A stretch of 62,647 nt of DNA from Treponema sp. (GTDB taxonomy: Bacteria > Spirochaetota > Spirochaetia > Treponematales > Treponemataceae), in contig JAGBIY010000042.1 in assembly GCA_017934745.1 (NCBI GenBank), forward strand, positions 1 to 62,647. Reading direction: 5' to 3'. Each line of letters opens with the position of its first letter. The first letter of the stretch is position 1. Shown here piece by piece: positions 8,534 through 17,634 of the stretch. Under the pieces are notes generated by a model. The model was not told the origin of the DNA. It was given only the letters and a program-made list of their open reading frames with translations, and made no database searches. The position numbers were made by a program, and so were the translations under genes.

Positions 8534-10486
8534 TTAGCGGGCGGCAGACCCGACATTGATGAGAGAGAGGAACGCCTCGTTGTTTCTCGTCTTCTTCATC
8601 GTGTCGAGTATGGTTTCCGTCATCTCCACGTCTTCCATCGAATTCAGGCTGTTCCGCAGGAACCAGATTCTCTGCAAGGTCTCTTCGGGAAGAAGAAGCT
8701 CCTCTTTTCGGGTTCCTGTCTTCTTGATGTTGATTGCAGGGAAAATGCGCTTTTCGGCGAGTTTTCTGTCGAGGTCGATTTCACTGTTTCCAGTGCCCTT
8801 AAATTCCTCGAAGATGACCTCGTCCATTCGGCTTCCGGTGTCGATGAGGGCTGTCGAGATGATTGTGAGCGAGCCGCCCTCCTCCACGTTGCGCGCGGCA
8901 CCGAAGAAACGCTTCGGCTTGTGGAGCGCGTTGGAGTCCACACCGCCTGAAAGCACTTTTCCAGATGTGGGGACAGTCTGGTTGTAGGCTCTCGCCAGCC
9001 TCGTGATTGAATCGAGGAAAATTACGACGTCGCGCTTGTGCTCCACAAGCCTCTTCGCCTTCTCAAGCACCATCTCGGCGACCTGGACATGGCGGGTTGC
9101 CTGCTCGTCGAACGTCGAGGAAACGACCTCGGCCTGAATCGACCGCTCCATCTCCGTAACTTCCTCAGGGCGCTCGTCTATCAAAAGCACAATGAGGTAC
9201 ACATTCGGATTGTTGGCAGTTATGGCGTTCGCAATCTTCTGCATGAGCGTCGTCTTTCCGGCCTTTGGAGGCGCGACAATCAAAAGACGCTGGCCTTTTC
9301 CAATCGGAGCGAACAAATCGACGACGCGGGTGCTGTACTCTGTCGCGGTGGTCTCAAGCATGAGTTGGCTTTTAGGATACAGCGGTGTCAAATTTTCGAA
9401 CGGAATCCTGGTCTGGGCGACTCTGGGTTCGTCGAAGTTCACGGTCTCGATTCTGAGCAGTGCGAAGAACCTCTCGCCCTCTTTCGGACTTCTGGTCTGG
9501 CCGTAGATTGTGTCGCCGGTTTTCAAGTTGAAAAGGCGAATCTGGCTTGGAGAGATGTATATGTCATCCGGTCCCGGCAAATAGCTGTTCTGTGGATTCC
9601 TCAAGAATCCATAGCCATCTGGAAGAATCTCAAGCGCGCCGGAAGCGAAAATGATTCCGCCCCTGTCCGTGTGGGAACGCAGGATGACATAAATCAGCTC
9701 CTGCTTCTTCATCGCAGGCAAATCTTCCTCGGAACAACCGTACTCAAGCGCAAGGTTCCTCAGCTCGGACATGCTCATCTTCGTCAAGTCATTGATCAAG
9801 AGACGCGGCTTGTTCTCGTTCATCGCATCGAGTTCAGCCTGCTGCGCCTCAAGCTGCAAAAGCTCTTCGGCTTTTCTGTCGTACATGCTCTGGCGATAAT
9901 TGTTCCGCCTGTTTCCATAGCGAGGAGTGCGTCCTGGCCTGTCCCCATCCCTGTCTCTGTCCCTGCTGTTGTTCTGGCGGCCATTGCGGGTCCAACGGCT
10001 CTGTCGCGGCTGGTACTGGTGAAAATACGGCTGAGAATTCATCTGCGGAGTTTGAGCGGCCGCCGACGCATCCGTTTGCGGCGCAGAGCCGTCGGCACTG
10101 CCGTTTTCAGAAGGCTCCTGGACAGGCTCTGAGGTGGCGGGTGTCGCTTCCGAGCCTGAAGATTCGGAAGGCTCCGAAAAATCGCGTGCGGAAGCGGCTC
10201 CGTCGGAATAAGGCTCGGAAGAGTCTCCTCCAACGCCCACGCTTTCAGCCCCTGCGGCTTCAAAATCGCCCGAATCGTTTTCTGCGCTTTCTTTCGCGAC
10301 AGTCTTTCTTCTAGTCCTGACAACCCTTTTCGGTTTTTCCTCAGTCGGCTCGGCTTTTACGGTGCTTTCCACCGCATTTTCGGCATTTTCGGCTGAAGTC
10401 GGCTCCTGAATTCCTTCCTGCGTCATCGCGACCTCAGAAACAGTCTCTTCTGCGTTCTCGGCTTTTTTTCGTGCAACTCGTGGCAT
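8534..10486 (-). CDS. rho: Transcription termination factor Rho with long disordered N-terminus
   Basis: Rho is the hexameric RNA helicase that terminates transcription. The protein has 650 residues, against ~420 for E. coli Rho. The conserved core starts near residue 210: Rho N-terminal helical domain ([20 protein letters not shown]), the cold-shock RNA-binding fold ([17 protein letters not shown]) and the ATPase with Walker [33 protein letters not shown] and [13 protein letters not shown]. The first ~200 residues are extra: an acidic Ala/Glu/Ser/Pro tract followed by an Arg/Asn/Gly/Asp-rich stretch ([20 protein letters not shown]). Last gene of the helicase, ABC-F, rho run on the minus strand. 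Confidence 0.97.
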   Translation of the reverse strand: MPRVARKKAENAEETVSEVAMTQEGIQEPTSAENAENAVESTVKAEPTEEKPKRVVRTRRKTVAKESAENDSGDFEAAGAESVGVGGDSSEPYSDGAASARDFSEPSESSGSEATPATSEPVQEPSENGSADGSAPQTDASAAAQTPQMNSQPYFHQYQPRQSRWTRNGRQNNSRDRDRDGDRPGRTPRYGNRRNNYRQSMYDRKAEELLQLEAQQAELDAMNENKPRLLINDLTKMSMSELRNLALEYGCSEEDLPAMKKQELIYVILRSHTDRGGIIFASGALEILPDGYGFLRNPQNSYLPGPDDIYISPSQIRLFNLKTGDTIYGQTRSPKEGERFFALLRIETVNFDEPRVAQTRIPFENLTPLYPKSQLMLETTATEYSTRVVDLFAPIGKGQRLLIVAPPKAGKTTLMQKIANAITANNPNVYLIVLLIDERPEEVTEMERSIQAEVVSSTFDEQATRHVQVAEMVLEKAKRLVEHKRDVVIFLDSITRLARAYNQTVPTSGKVLSGGVDSNALHKPKRFFGAARNVEEGGSLTIISTALIDTGSRMDEVIFEEFKGTGNSEIDLDRKLAEKRIFPAINIKKTGTRKEELLLPEETLQRIWFLRNSLNSMEDVEMTETILDTMKKTRNNEAFLSLINVGSAAR

Positions 10487-10507
10487 TTTTAACCTCTTTG
10501 CTCAAAA

Positions 10508-12148
10508 TCAGAATTTGATTCTTCTGTCTGAATCTTTGTAATACTCTTTGCGGAGCTCTTTTATCTGGTCATCCGCCATGTAATCATCGAACGGCATCAT
10601 CCTGTCTATCACTCCGTTCGGCGTGATTTCGATGATTCTGTTCGCTACAGTCTGGATGAATTCGTGGTCGTGGCTTGTGAACAAGATTACGCCAGGGAAA
10701 CTGACGAGAGCCTGATTCAGCGATTCAATCGCCTCCAGGTCGAGGTGGTTGGTCGGGTCGTCAAGAATCAGGACATTGGCGTTCGTGAGCATCATCTTTG
10801 AGAGCATACAGCGGACTTTCTCTCCTCCTGACAAGACCTTCACCTTCTTGAGGGATTCGTCGCCGGAGAAGAGCATCCTTCCGAGGAATCCGCGGACATA
10901 GGCATCGTCCTGCTCTTTCGAATACTGCTTGAGCCAGTCCGTGATGTTCATGTCGTTGTCGAAGTACTTGTTGTTGTCGCGGGCGATGTAGGTGAAGCTT
11001 GTCGTCTGTCCCCAGAAGAACTCGCCCGACTCAGGCTTCGCTTCCCCTGCGATGATGTCGAACAATGAAGAAATCGTGTTGTGCTCCACACCGACGAACG
11101 CGATTTTGTCGGTTCTGTTGACCTTGAGGTCGAAATCCTTGAGGAGCTGAACTCCGTCCTCGTCCTTTGAGTTGAGCTTCTTGCAGTCGAGGACGTTGTT
11201 TCCGATTGTCCTGTCGATTGCGAAGTGCACATACGGGAATTTTCTGCTCGTGACAGGCAAATCGTCGAGCTCCAGCTTGTCCAAAATCTTCTTTCTTGAA
11301 GTCGCCTGCTTCGATTTCGCGGCGTTCGATGCGAACCTCTGGATGAATTCCTTGAGGTCCTTCGCCTTCTCTTCGTTCTTCTTCTTCTGGTCCTTCGCCT
11401 GCTTCTGCAAAATCTGGCTCATCTGGTACCAGAAATCGTAGTTTCCTGCGAACTGGGTGATTTTTCCGAAGTCAATGTCGCAAGTCACTGTGCAGACGGT
11501 GTTCAAGAAGTGGCGGTCGTGCGAGACGACGATGACAGTGTTCGGAAAGTCGAGGAGGAAGTCCTCAAGCCAGTTGATGGACTCCAAATCAAGACCGTTC
11601 GTAGGCTCGTCGAGAAGAAGAATGTCAGGGTTTCCGTACAAGGCCCTGGCGAGCAAAACGCGTACCTTTTGCGACTCGTCGAGTTCGCTCATCATCTTAT
11701 CGTGGAATTTCTCCTCCAATCCCAAGCCCGAAAGCATCTGCTCGATTGTGTTCTCGGACTCGTAGCCGCCGAGTTCGCCGTATTCAGCCTCAAGCTCTGA
11801 AGAGCGGATTCCGTCCTCCTCTGTAAAATCCTCTTTTGCGTAGATGGCATCGCGCTCCTTTGAGACCTCGTAGAGCTTCGGATAGCCCTGAAGGACTGTC
11901 TCTTTCACGCTGAATTCGTCGAACGCGAAGTGGTTCTGGCTCAAGACCGCCATTCGCTCGCCAGGAGTCATGAAGATGTCTCCCGTATCGTGCTCAATTT
12001 CACCGGAAAGAACTTTGAGGAATGTTGATTTTCCAGCTCCGTTCGCTCCGATGATTCCGTAACAGTTCCCCGCGGTGAATTTCAAATTCACGTCTTTGAA
12101 AAGCGGTTTCTCACTAAAATGAAGTGACACGTCAGATACTGTAATCAT
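10508..12148 (-). CDS. ABC-F family ATPase (YbiT-like) with one degenerate ATP site
   Basis: 546 residues, soluble, two ABC domains joined by a charged linker, as in ABC-F ribosome-associated proteins. From memory the opening (ITVSDVSLHFSEKPLF) and the SRFSANA/SKQATSR-like linker resemble E. coli YbiT. NBD1 has Walker A GANGAGKST and Walker B ILLLDEPTNGLD, but its signature reads MSELDESQK instead of LSGGQ. NBD2 has a good signature (LSGGEKVRCML) but its Walker A is GVEHNTISSL, lacking GK(S/T), and Walker B reads LILDDPTNHLD with Asp for the catalytic Glu. Thus only the NBD1-Walker/NBD2-signature site can bind and hydrolyse ATP normally. Probable role: ribosome or translation regulation. Sits 19 bases after the helicase and 21 before rho. 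Confidence 0.93.
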   Translation of the reverse strand: MITVSDVSLHFSEKPLFKDVNLKFTAGNCYGIIGANGAGKSTFLKVLSGEIEHDTGDIFMTPGERMAVLSQNHFAFDEFSVKETVLQGYPKLYEVSKERDAIYAKEDFTEEDGIRSSELEAEYGELGGYESENTIEQMLSGLGLEEKFHDKMMSELDESQKVRVLLARALYGNPDILLLDEPTNGLDLESINWLEDFLLDFPNTVIVVSHDRHFLNTVCTVTCDIDFGKITQFAGNYDFWYQMSQILQKQAKDQKKKNEEKAKDLKEFIQRFASNAAKSKQATSRKKILDKLELDDLPVTSRKFPYVHFAIDRTIGNNVLDCKKLNSKDEDGVQLLKDFDLKVNRTDKIAFVGVEHNTISSLFDIIAGEAKPESGEFFWGQTTSFTYIARDNNKYFDNDMNITDWLKQYSKEQDDAYVRGFLGRMLFSGDESLKKVKVLSGGEKVRCMLSKMMLTNANVLILDDPTNHLDLEAIESLNQALVSFPGVILFTSHDHEFIQTVANRIIEITPNGVIDRMMPFDDYMADDQIKELRKEYYKDSDRRIKF

Positions 12149-12167
12149 TTTTTTCTTCCTTTTTTAT

Positions 12168-13847
12168 TTATTTCCCCGTGAAAAAAGCTTTGATTTTCGC
12201 AAAAAGCCCTTTTTTCGCAGGTTTTCTGTTTTGATTTCTGTTTCCTGTATTGCGCTGGTTCTGATTCTTCCGGGACTGGTTCGGCTTTCCAGGATTCTTT
12301 CGGAACTCCCTCTTTCCAGGCCGTTCCTTCTTCTCCTTCTCTTCGCCATTTTTAACTCTGCCCTGATTCTCTTTGTTGGGGTTTTGGACGTCGGCTTTCT
12401 TTCCACGGCGCTTTCTGTTTTTGCCTTTTCCTGCAGAACCTGCGCTGTCCGTTTTAGACGAATCCGCGCCGGATGCGTATTTTTCTTTATAAAGCTTCAT
12501 GCGCTCTTCGAACGACATGTTCGCCATCTTCTCAAGCTCTTCGTCCGAAATCTTGGAATCGGCCACTCTCGCGTTCTTCTCGGCACGCTCTCTCCTTCCA
12601 GCCCTACCGGAGCGGTTCCTGTGTTCCGAGCGACGCTCGCGCCGATGCTCGAATCCGTCTCCGTCCTCGCGCCAGTCGCCGGTCTTTATCCACATTTCCC
12701 TCGACTTGTCCTCGGCGAAATCCTCCTCCACCGCGACAACGAACGGAATTTTCTTTTCTATATAACTTTCGATTCCCATCAAGTTGAAAGAGTCCTCGGT
12801 GGCGTCCGTGCAGAACGAATAAGCCTTTCCGGTTTTTCCAGCGCGCGCCGTCCTTCCGATTCTGTGGACGTAGTTCTCGGCCTCGTTCGGCAAATCGTAG
12901 TTGATGACCATCGCCAAATCGTTCACGTCGATTCCCCTCGCGGCGACATCCGTGGCGATGAGGCACTTGACCTTTCCGCTTTTGAAATTGTTCATTATTT
13001 GCTGTCGCTTTTTCTGGGGCAGATCGCCTATTATGAACTCGTTCTCGATTCCGTTGATTTTAAGACGCTTGGAAATAATCTCGCACATTTTTTTCGTGTT
13101 GCAGAAGATTATCAAACTTTCAGGATTTTCCCTCTGGATTATTCCGACGAGCAGCCTGTTCTTGTCGTCGCTTGAAACATGCATCAAAACCTGGTCTATT
13201 TCGTCGACCGTTATGTTCTCGGCCTCTATGGTGATTTCTTTCGGCTCTTTTGTGTATTCGTAGGCAAGGTTCTTCACGTTCAAGTTCAACGTGGCGGAGA
13301 AGAGCATCGTCTGCCTGCCCTCGCTTGACGGAAGGACCGTTATAAGTTTCCTCAAATCAGGATAGAAGCCCATGTCGAACATCCTGTCAGCCTCGTCAAT
13401 AGCAAGAAACCCGACGCGGCTCAAATCCATCTGCCCGCTCTGCTGCAAATCGATGACGCGTCCGGGAGTTCCGATTATGACATCGACTCCCCTTTTGAGG
13501 GCCGCAACCTGCTTGTCATAGCCCACTCCGCCGAAGAAGCTCGCAAAAACCAACCCGGTGTGTTTTCCGAGCTTGTTCGCCTCGTCCTCGACCTGTGTGG
13601 CCAACTCTCGCGTAGGCACCATCACGAGCGCGGTCTTTTTCTCGTCCGGATTCGCAAGAAGCTCCTGCATTATCGAGACAAGATATGCCGCAGTTTTTCC
13701 AGTTCCAGTCTGAGACTGAACATACAAATCGCTTCCATCGAGAGAAGCCTGAAGAACTTGCTCCTGAACAGGAGTGCAAGCCACGTAACCAGCATCCGCA
13801 AGACCTTGCTGGATTTTCTCATTTAAATTGATTTCCGAATAATTCAT
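12168..13847 (-). CDS. DEAD-box ATP-dependent RNA helicase with basic C-terminal tail
   Basis: 559 residues from the ATG at 13847-13845 (MNYSEINLNEKIQQGLADAG); a 40-residue upstream extension lacks family similarity. Helicase motifs: Q motif (CTPVQEQVLQ), motif I SQTGTGKT, PTRELA, TPGRVIDL, motif II IDEADRMFDMGF, SATL, and in the second RecA domain TDVAARGIDV and HRIGRTARAGKTG. From about residue 390 to the end the tail is Lys/Arg/Asn/Gln/Glu-rich with phrases such as GNRNQNRKPAKK, probably an unstructured RNA-binding tail. Expected role: ribosome assembly or RNA turnover. Upstream gene of a likely operon with the ABC-F gene and rho. Confidence 0.95.
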   Translation of the reverse strand: MNYSEINLNEKIQQGLADAGYVACTPVQEQVLQASLDGSDLYVQSQTGTGKTAAYLVSIMQELLANPDEKKTALVMVPTRELATQVEDEANKLGKHTGLVFASFFGGVGYDKQVAALKRGVDVIIGTPGRVIDLQQSGQMDLSRVGFLAIDEADRMFDMGFYPDLRKLITVLPSSEGRQTMLFSATLNLNVKNLAYEYTKEPKEITIEAENITVDEIDQVLMHVSSDDKNRLLVGIIQRENPESLIIFCNTKKMCEIISKRLKINGIENEFIIGDLPQKKRQQIMNNFKSGKVKCLIATDVAARGIDVNDLAMVINYDLPNEAENYVHRIGRTARAGKTGKAYSFCTDATEDSFNLMGIESYIEKKIPFVVAVEEDFAEDKSREMWIKTGDWREDGDGFEHRRERRSEHRNRSGRAGRRERAEKNARVADSKISDEELEKMANMSFEERMKLYKEKYASGADSSKTDSAGSAGKGKNRKRRGKKADVQNPNKENQGRVKNGEEKEKKERPGKREFRKNPGKPNQSRKNQNQRNTGNRNQNRKPAKKGLFAKIKAFFTGK

Positions 13848-14066
13848 ACTTTTTTTTCCGAATTTGATGAATTTAATATAAGAACAGTGATTCAGAAACC
13901 GACCGAGCTGAAACAAACTTCCGACCACCGGCCGAAAAAATGTCCATCCCAAATCGATAGCTCTCAAAGACTTTTATAAAATCAGTATTTTTTGTGGATT
14001 TTTTTGATAAGATGATACAACTATAAAACATTTTTCAAACTTTGAAAACCATCAAGGAACATCGAA

Positions 14067-15197
14067 ATGAACAGAAATTCATCAGAGCAGAACGAATATC
14101 AGGCGCAGATATTCTCCAACAGGCTAGCGAAAAAATACAAGGCCCTCAGGAAATGGGCAAGGAAAGAGCGCGTGACATGCTACCGCCTCTACGACAGGGA
14201 CATTCCAGAGGTTCCGTTGGCCGCGGATTTCTACGAGTTCATCCCGGAAGACATCGAAGACAAATTCGAATGCGCCCAGTTCATGAAAAACGAGGAGGCT
14301 CTTTTGTCCGCGAACGACCCCGTGGCGGCAAAAGCGAAATCTGAAAGGCAGTTTCTCCATCTTTACCTCTACGAACGCCCATACGACAAGGACGAAAAAG
14401 CCGAAGAAGAGTGGCTTTCGCAAATGGCCAAGGCTGCTGCAAAAACGCTCGGAATCAAAGAGGAGCATGTAATCACAAAATTGAGGAAAAAACAGAGGGG
14501 GGAGAACCAGTACGAAAAAATAGAATCAAAGAAGACTATAGAAGGAACAGTGCAAGAAAGCGGGCAGCTCTTCAAGGTGAACCTGAGCGACTATCTCGAC
14601 ACGGGATTGTTTCTCGACCACAGACCGCTCAGAAACATTGTCAGGAAATCAGTATCGGGCAAGTCCGTCCTGAACCTCTTCTGCTACACAGGGAGCTTCT
14701 CCGTGTACTCGGCTGAGGGGAAGGCGAAATTCGTCACCTCGGTCGACTTGAGCAACACGTACATCAATTGGACTAAATACAACTTCGCATTGAACGAATT
14801 CGACCCGGACGACAAGAAATACAGATTCCACAAGGGCGACGTGAACGGATTCCTGAACCAGTGCCTGGCCGAAGTCCCGAACGCTGAAGGCACGAACAGG
14901 TTCGACACGATAATCCTCGACCCGCCGACATTCTCGAATTCCAAATCGACAGAAAACACTTTGGACATAAACCGCGACTGGCCCGAACTCGTCACAAAAT
15001 GCCTAAAACTCATGAACCCAGGCGGAACGCTCTATTTTTCGACGAACTCGAAGCGGCTCATATTCGCGTCGGAAAAACTCCCGGAAAAAATCGGCGAGAA
15101 AAGCTACTCGATTTCCGACATGACGGAGGAGTCCATATCCGAGGACTTCAAAAACCAAAAGCCTCACCGCCTTTGGAAAATACAACTGGAAAAATAG
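14067..15197 (+). CDS. RlmK/RlmI-type 23S rRNA methyltransferase
   Basis: 376 residues from ATG after AAGGAAC. The protein aligns by eye with the C-terminal RlmK half of E. coli RlmKL, which makes m7G2069 in 23S rRNA: the region CYRLYDRDIPEVPLAADFYEF, then NLSDYLDTGLFLDHRPLRN, the SAM-binding NLFCYTGSFSVYSA, VDLSNTYINWTKYNFALN, and the catalytic-site ILDPPTFSNSK. The RlmL half is absent, so this is a stand-alone enzyme. An alternative is an RlmI-like m5C methyltransferase, but the LDTGLFLDHR/DPPTFSNSK combination favours RlmK. It converges on rpmE with a shared terminator. Confidence 0.85.
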   Translation: MNRNSSEQNEYQAQIFSNRLAKKYKALRKWARKERVTCYRLYDRDIPEVPLAADFYEFIPEDIEDKFECAQFMKNEEALLSANDPVAAKAKSERQFLHLYLYERPYDKDEKAEEEWLSQMAKAAAKTLGIKEEHVITKLRKKQRGENQYEKIESKKTIEGTVQESGQLFKVNLSDYLDTGLFLDHRPLRNIVRKSVSGKSVLNLFCYTGSFSVYSAEGKAKFVTSVDLSNTYINWTKYNFALNEFDPDDKKYRFHKGDVNGFLNQCLAEVPNAEGTNRFDTIILDPPTFSNSKSTENTLDINRDWPELVTKCLKLMNPGGTLYFSTNSKRLIFASEKLPEKIGEKSYSISDMTEESISEDFKNQKPHRLWKIQLEK

Positions 15198-15235
15198 ACC
15201 TGCCAAGAAAAATTCGGCATGGGCAATTCCAATAA

Positions 15236-15285
15236 AAAAGCCCGGTATCCTCGTTAAAATGAAGGATGCCGGGCTTCTCTATTTT
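15236..15285. terminator. Terminator shared by the methyltransferase and rpmE
   Basis: AAGCCCGGTATCCT (15238-15251) pairs with AGGATGCCGGGCTT (15263-15276), one mismatch. The T-run is stronger for the minus strand (rpmE) but TTCTCTATTTTT also follows on the plus strand. Confidence 0.85.
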
Positions 15286-15295
15286 TCCGTGAGAC

Positions 15296-15505
15296 TTACT
15301 CCGCAGACTTGATTCCGAAACGCTTGTTGAAGCGATCGATACGTCCAGCAGTGTCAACCAACTTCTGTTTTCCAGTGAAGAATGGGTGGCATGCAGAACA
15401 GATTTCAACGTTGATGTTCTCAACTGTAGAACGTGTCTCGATTACGTTGCCACAAACGCAAGTAATCTTTGTCATTTTGTACTCAGGATGAATACCGCTT
15501 TTCAT
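15296..15505 (-). CDS. rpmE: 50S ribosomal protein L31 (zinc-binding type)
   Basis: 69 residues from ATG at 15505-15503, seven bases after [26 protein letters not shown] and the CxC ... CSAC spacing are those of the cysteine-containing L31 that binds zinc, and the end [16 protein letters not shown] is typical. An upstream in-frame extension runs into the leader and is rejected. It has its own promoter (15631-15660) and a leader of about 118 bases with a hairpin. Confidence 0.95.
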   Translation of the reverse strand: MKSGIHPEYKMTKITCVCGNVIETRSTVENINVEICSACHPFFTGKQKLVDTAGRIDRFNKRFGIKSAE

Positions 15506-15550
15506 AAAAAAACTCCTTGTTTTCTTGCCCGATGTTGTAGAAAAGCCGGT

Positions 15551-15576
15551 CAGCACTACATACACAAAAAGTGCTG
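15551..15576 (-). promoter_or_regulatory. Hairpin in the rpmE leader
   Basis: CAGCACT (15551-15557) pairs with AGTGCTG (15570-15576) in the untranslated leader of rpmE, about 46 bases before the start codon. There is no T-run. Ribosomal protein L31 genes often carry autoregulatory leaders, so this may be a protein-binding element. Confidence 0.4.
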
Positions 15577-15630
15577 TATCATTTCCTCACCGTTACCAAT
15601 CAAGACAACACCACAAGAATGATGTTTTTG

Positions 15631-15660
15631 AATATATCAAAATTAGCCGACTGATGTCAA
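15631..15660 (-). promoter_or_regulatory. Promoter of rpmE
   Basis: On the minus strand TTGACA (15660-15655), 18 bases, then TATATT (15636-15631). The -35 box lies inside the 3' end of rnc. Predicted transcript start near 15624. Confidence 0.65.
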
Positions 15661-16374
15661 TTCATCGTAAGCCAATTTTGCCGCATTCTGCTCGGCTTCC
15701 TTCTTGCTTTTTCCGCTCTCCGGCCCGTAGCTCAACTTCCCAAGGTGAACTGTCACCCAAAAAAACTTGTCATGTTCAGGCCCAGTGTTCTTAACAAGCT
15801 CATATCTCGGACATTCCTTGTATTTTTTCTGATACCATTCCTGCAGCAGAGTCTTGTAGTCCTTGTGCCCTTTGTTTTCAAGGACCTTTTTTATCTCAGG
15901 GGCAATGAACGACAGCACGAGTTTCTGTACAGCCTCATATCCGTTGTCCAAATAATAGGCTCCGAAAAGGGCTTCGACAGCGTCCGCAAGAATCGCCTTC
16001 TTTTGCCGGCCTCCGCTCAACTCCTCCCCCCTTCCAAGGACGAGCATCTTGTCGATTCCAATCCGCACGGCTATGGGCGCAAGAGTCTCCTCGCTCACGA
16101 CAACGCTCTTTATCCTTGCCAAATCGCCTTCGGGACTGGTCTCAAGGTTTTCATAAAGGAAAGTCGCCGTCGCCACCCCAAGCACGCTGTCGCCAAGGAA
16201 TTCGAGCCGCTCGTTGTTCAGATGGCGGTGTTCGGCATTCTCGTTCGAAAACGAGCGATGGTGGAATGCCAAGTCCAGCAGTCCGATATTCTTGAAGCGA
16301 ATCGAAAGGCTTTTGCAGAACTGGTTCAAAGCCCGAACCCTATCGGGCGAAATATTTTTTTTATGTGAAAACAT
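15643..16374 (-). CDS. rnc: Ribonuclease III
   Basis: 243 residues from the ATG at 16374-16372 (MFSHKKNISPDRVRALNQF). RNase III cleaves double-stranded RNA, including the 30S rRNA precursor. The nuclease signature NNERLEFLGDSVLGVATATFLY holds the catalytic acidic residues, with DAVEALFGAYYLD further on. The C-terminal dsRNA-binding domain covers DYKTLLQEWYQKKYKECPRY through SKKEAEQNAAKLAYDEL. No Shine-Dalgarno is visible; a TATGAT box ends seven bases before the ATG, so the mRNA may be leaderless. Separated from acpP by a terminator. Confidence 0.97.
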   Translation of the reverse strand: MFSHKKNISPDRVRALNQFCKSLSIRFKNIGLLDLAFHHRSFSNENAEHRHLNNERLEFLGDSVLGVATATFLYENLETSPEGDLARIKSVVVSEETLAPIAVRIGIDKMLVLGRGEELSGGRQKKAILADAVEALFGAYYLDNGYEAVQKLVLSFIAPEIKKVLENKGHKDYKTLLQEWYQKKYKECPRYELVKNTGPEHDKFFWVTVHLGKLSYGPESGKSKKEAEQNAAKLAYDELTSVG

Positions 16375-16399
16375 ATTTTTATCATATATCTTTTTAAAA

Positions 16400-16441
16400 A
16401 AGAAAAACACAGGCAATCCTAATTGGAACACCTGTGTTTTG
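16400..16441 (-). terminator. Terminator after acpP
   Basis: AAAACACAGG (16404-16413) pairs with CCTGTGTTTT (16431-16440); on the minus strand it is followed by TTTTTCTTTTTT. It lies just past the stop of acpP and upstream of rnc. Confidence 0.8.
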
Positions 16442-16463
16442 AAAGCAATCAATGCCCTATGAC

Positions 16464-16706
16464 TTACGCCTGTGCAGATTTGATGAAATTGAAAGCGTCA
16501 CCGACAGTTTCGAATTCGTTGGCTTTCTCATCAGGAATCTTGACACCAAGATTCTCCTCGATCGAATAAACAAGTTCATAAGTATCGAGAGAGTCGGCTC
16601 CGAGATCGCCACGGAATGTAGATTCCATTTTGATTTCGCTTGGATCTTTCTCCAATTTCTCAGCGATAAGGTTCTGGATTTTTCCAAACAATTCTTCATC
16701 AGTCAT
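16464..16706 (-). CDS. acpP: Acyl carrier protein
   Basis: 80 residues, acidic, carries the growing acyl chain in fatty-acid synthesis. The phosphopantetheine attachment Ser sits in LGADSLDTYELVYSIEENLG, and the surrounding helix is typical. Start ATG follows AAGGAG with good spacing. Second gene of the rpmF-acpP unit, an arrangement common in bacteria where rpmF sits near fatty-acid genes; here no other fab genes are in view. Confidence 0.97.
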   Translation of the reverse strand: MTDEELFGKIQNLIAEKLEKDPSEIKMESTFRGDLGADSLDTYELVYSIEENLGVKIPDEKANEFETVGDAFNFIKSAQA

Positions 16707-16779
16707 AATAAAACTCCTTATTTTGCTTTTGCCCTCCGCGAACGAAGGGCAAAAGCCTTAAATGTTGGTTGTTTTCGTA

Positions 16780-16968
16780 CTAGCCGTTGTTCTCAGGAGT
16801 AATCACCTGACGGCCATTGTAATAACCGCATTTTGGGCAAACATGGTGCTGAAGAATAAGATTGCTGCAATTTGAGCAAGCGACCAAGTGTGGAGCCACA
16901 AGATGCATATTTACACCACGACGTCTGCGTGTGCGAGCTTTTGAAGTTTTCGCTCTAGGTACTGCCAT
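16780..16968 (-). CDS. rpmF: 50S ribosomal protein L32
   Basis: 62 residues: MAVPRAKTSKARTRRRR is the L32 opening, and CSNC with CPKC form the zinc ribbon, followed by YNGRQVI. First gene of the rpmF-acpP unit; a strong promoter lies 50-77 bases upstream. Confidence 0.96.
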   Translation of the reverse strand: MAVPRAKTSKARTRRRRGVNMHLVAPHLVACSNCSNLILQHHVCPKCGYYNGRQVITPENNG

Positions 16969-17017
16969 TTATCTAACCTCACTAAATAATTTGTTTGTTT
17001 ATAACAATGAATGGTAT

Positions 17018-17045
17018 CGTATAACAGATTCTGAATCATTGTCAA
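17018..17045 (-). promoter_or_regulatory. Promoter of rpmF-acpP
   Basis: Minus strand TTGACA (17045-17040), 16 bases, TATACG (17023-17018); perfect -35 box. Start of transcription is expected near 17011, giving a leader of ~42 bases that includes a TGAGGT ribosome site. Confidence 0.65.
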
Positions 17046-17103
17046 TAATTTGACATGCTCATAAAAGGACTTTCCGAAAAAGGCTTTTCAGGAAACACCG
17101 CAA

Positions 17104-17580
17104 TCAGGACATTTTCGACTTCATCGCATCGACAACTATCTGTGGAACCATGCCGGAAATGTTGCCGCCGAACGAGGCAAGCTCCTTTATCGCACTGGAC
17201 TTTATCGTAAGGAATTCCTGCGCCGTCGGAATGAAAACGGTCTCGATGCTTGAATCAAGGCTCTTGTTCGTCAGCGACAAATCAAATTCATAGGAAAAAT
17301 CCATGGAGTTTCTGATTCCGCGGAGAAGCACGTTCGCCCCACTCTCCCTCGCGTATTCGACTATAAGCTTTTCTGAGATGTGCGCGGTCACGTTCTTGAA
17401 TTCCTTCGTAAGCTCGTTCACCATGTCCAGCCGCTCGTCGGCACTGAACATATATTTCTTGTTCACATTGTGCGCGACAACGACATCGATTTCGTCGAAA
17501 ATTCTGCTGGCACGTTCGATTATGTTCAGGTGGCCATAAGTAATCGGATCGAACGACCCCGGAAAAATAGCTCTAGACAT
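17104..17580 (-). CDS. coaD: Phosphopantetheine adenylyltransferase
   Basis: 158 residues. Catalyses the fourth step of coenzyme A synthesis, joining 4'-phosphopantetheine and ATP. Nucleotidyl-transferase motifs: AIFPGSFDPITYGHLNII (with the GHxxI-type motif), LLRGIRNSMDFSYEF and the ISGMVP/SSAIKELA region near the end. Length matches the family. The ribosome site is weak (CAAGA) and only 54 bases separate it from the divergent lipoprotein at 17635. Confidence 0.97.
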   Translation of the reverse strand: MSRAIFPGSFDPITYGHLNIIERASRIFDEIDVVVAHNVNKKYMFSADERLDMVNELTKEFKNVTAHISEKLIVEYARESGANVLLRGIRNSMDFSYEFDLSLTNKSLDSSIETVFIPTAQEFLTIKSSAIKELASFGGNISGMVPQIVVDAMKSKMS

Positions 17581-17598
17581 TCTTGAAAAATAGCATAT

Positions 17599-17627
17599 TT
17601 GACTGAACGAAACAAGTAATATATTTT
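17599..17627 (+). promoter_or_regulatory. Promoter of the 17635 lipoprotein
   Basis: TTGACT (17599-17604), 17 bases, TATTTT (17622-17627). The expected start site, about 17634, is one base from the ATG, so the transcript would be leaderless. Confidence 0.5.
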
Positions 17628-17634
17628 TTATGGT

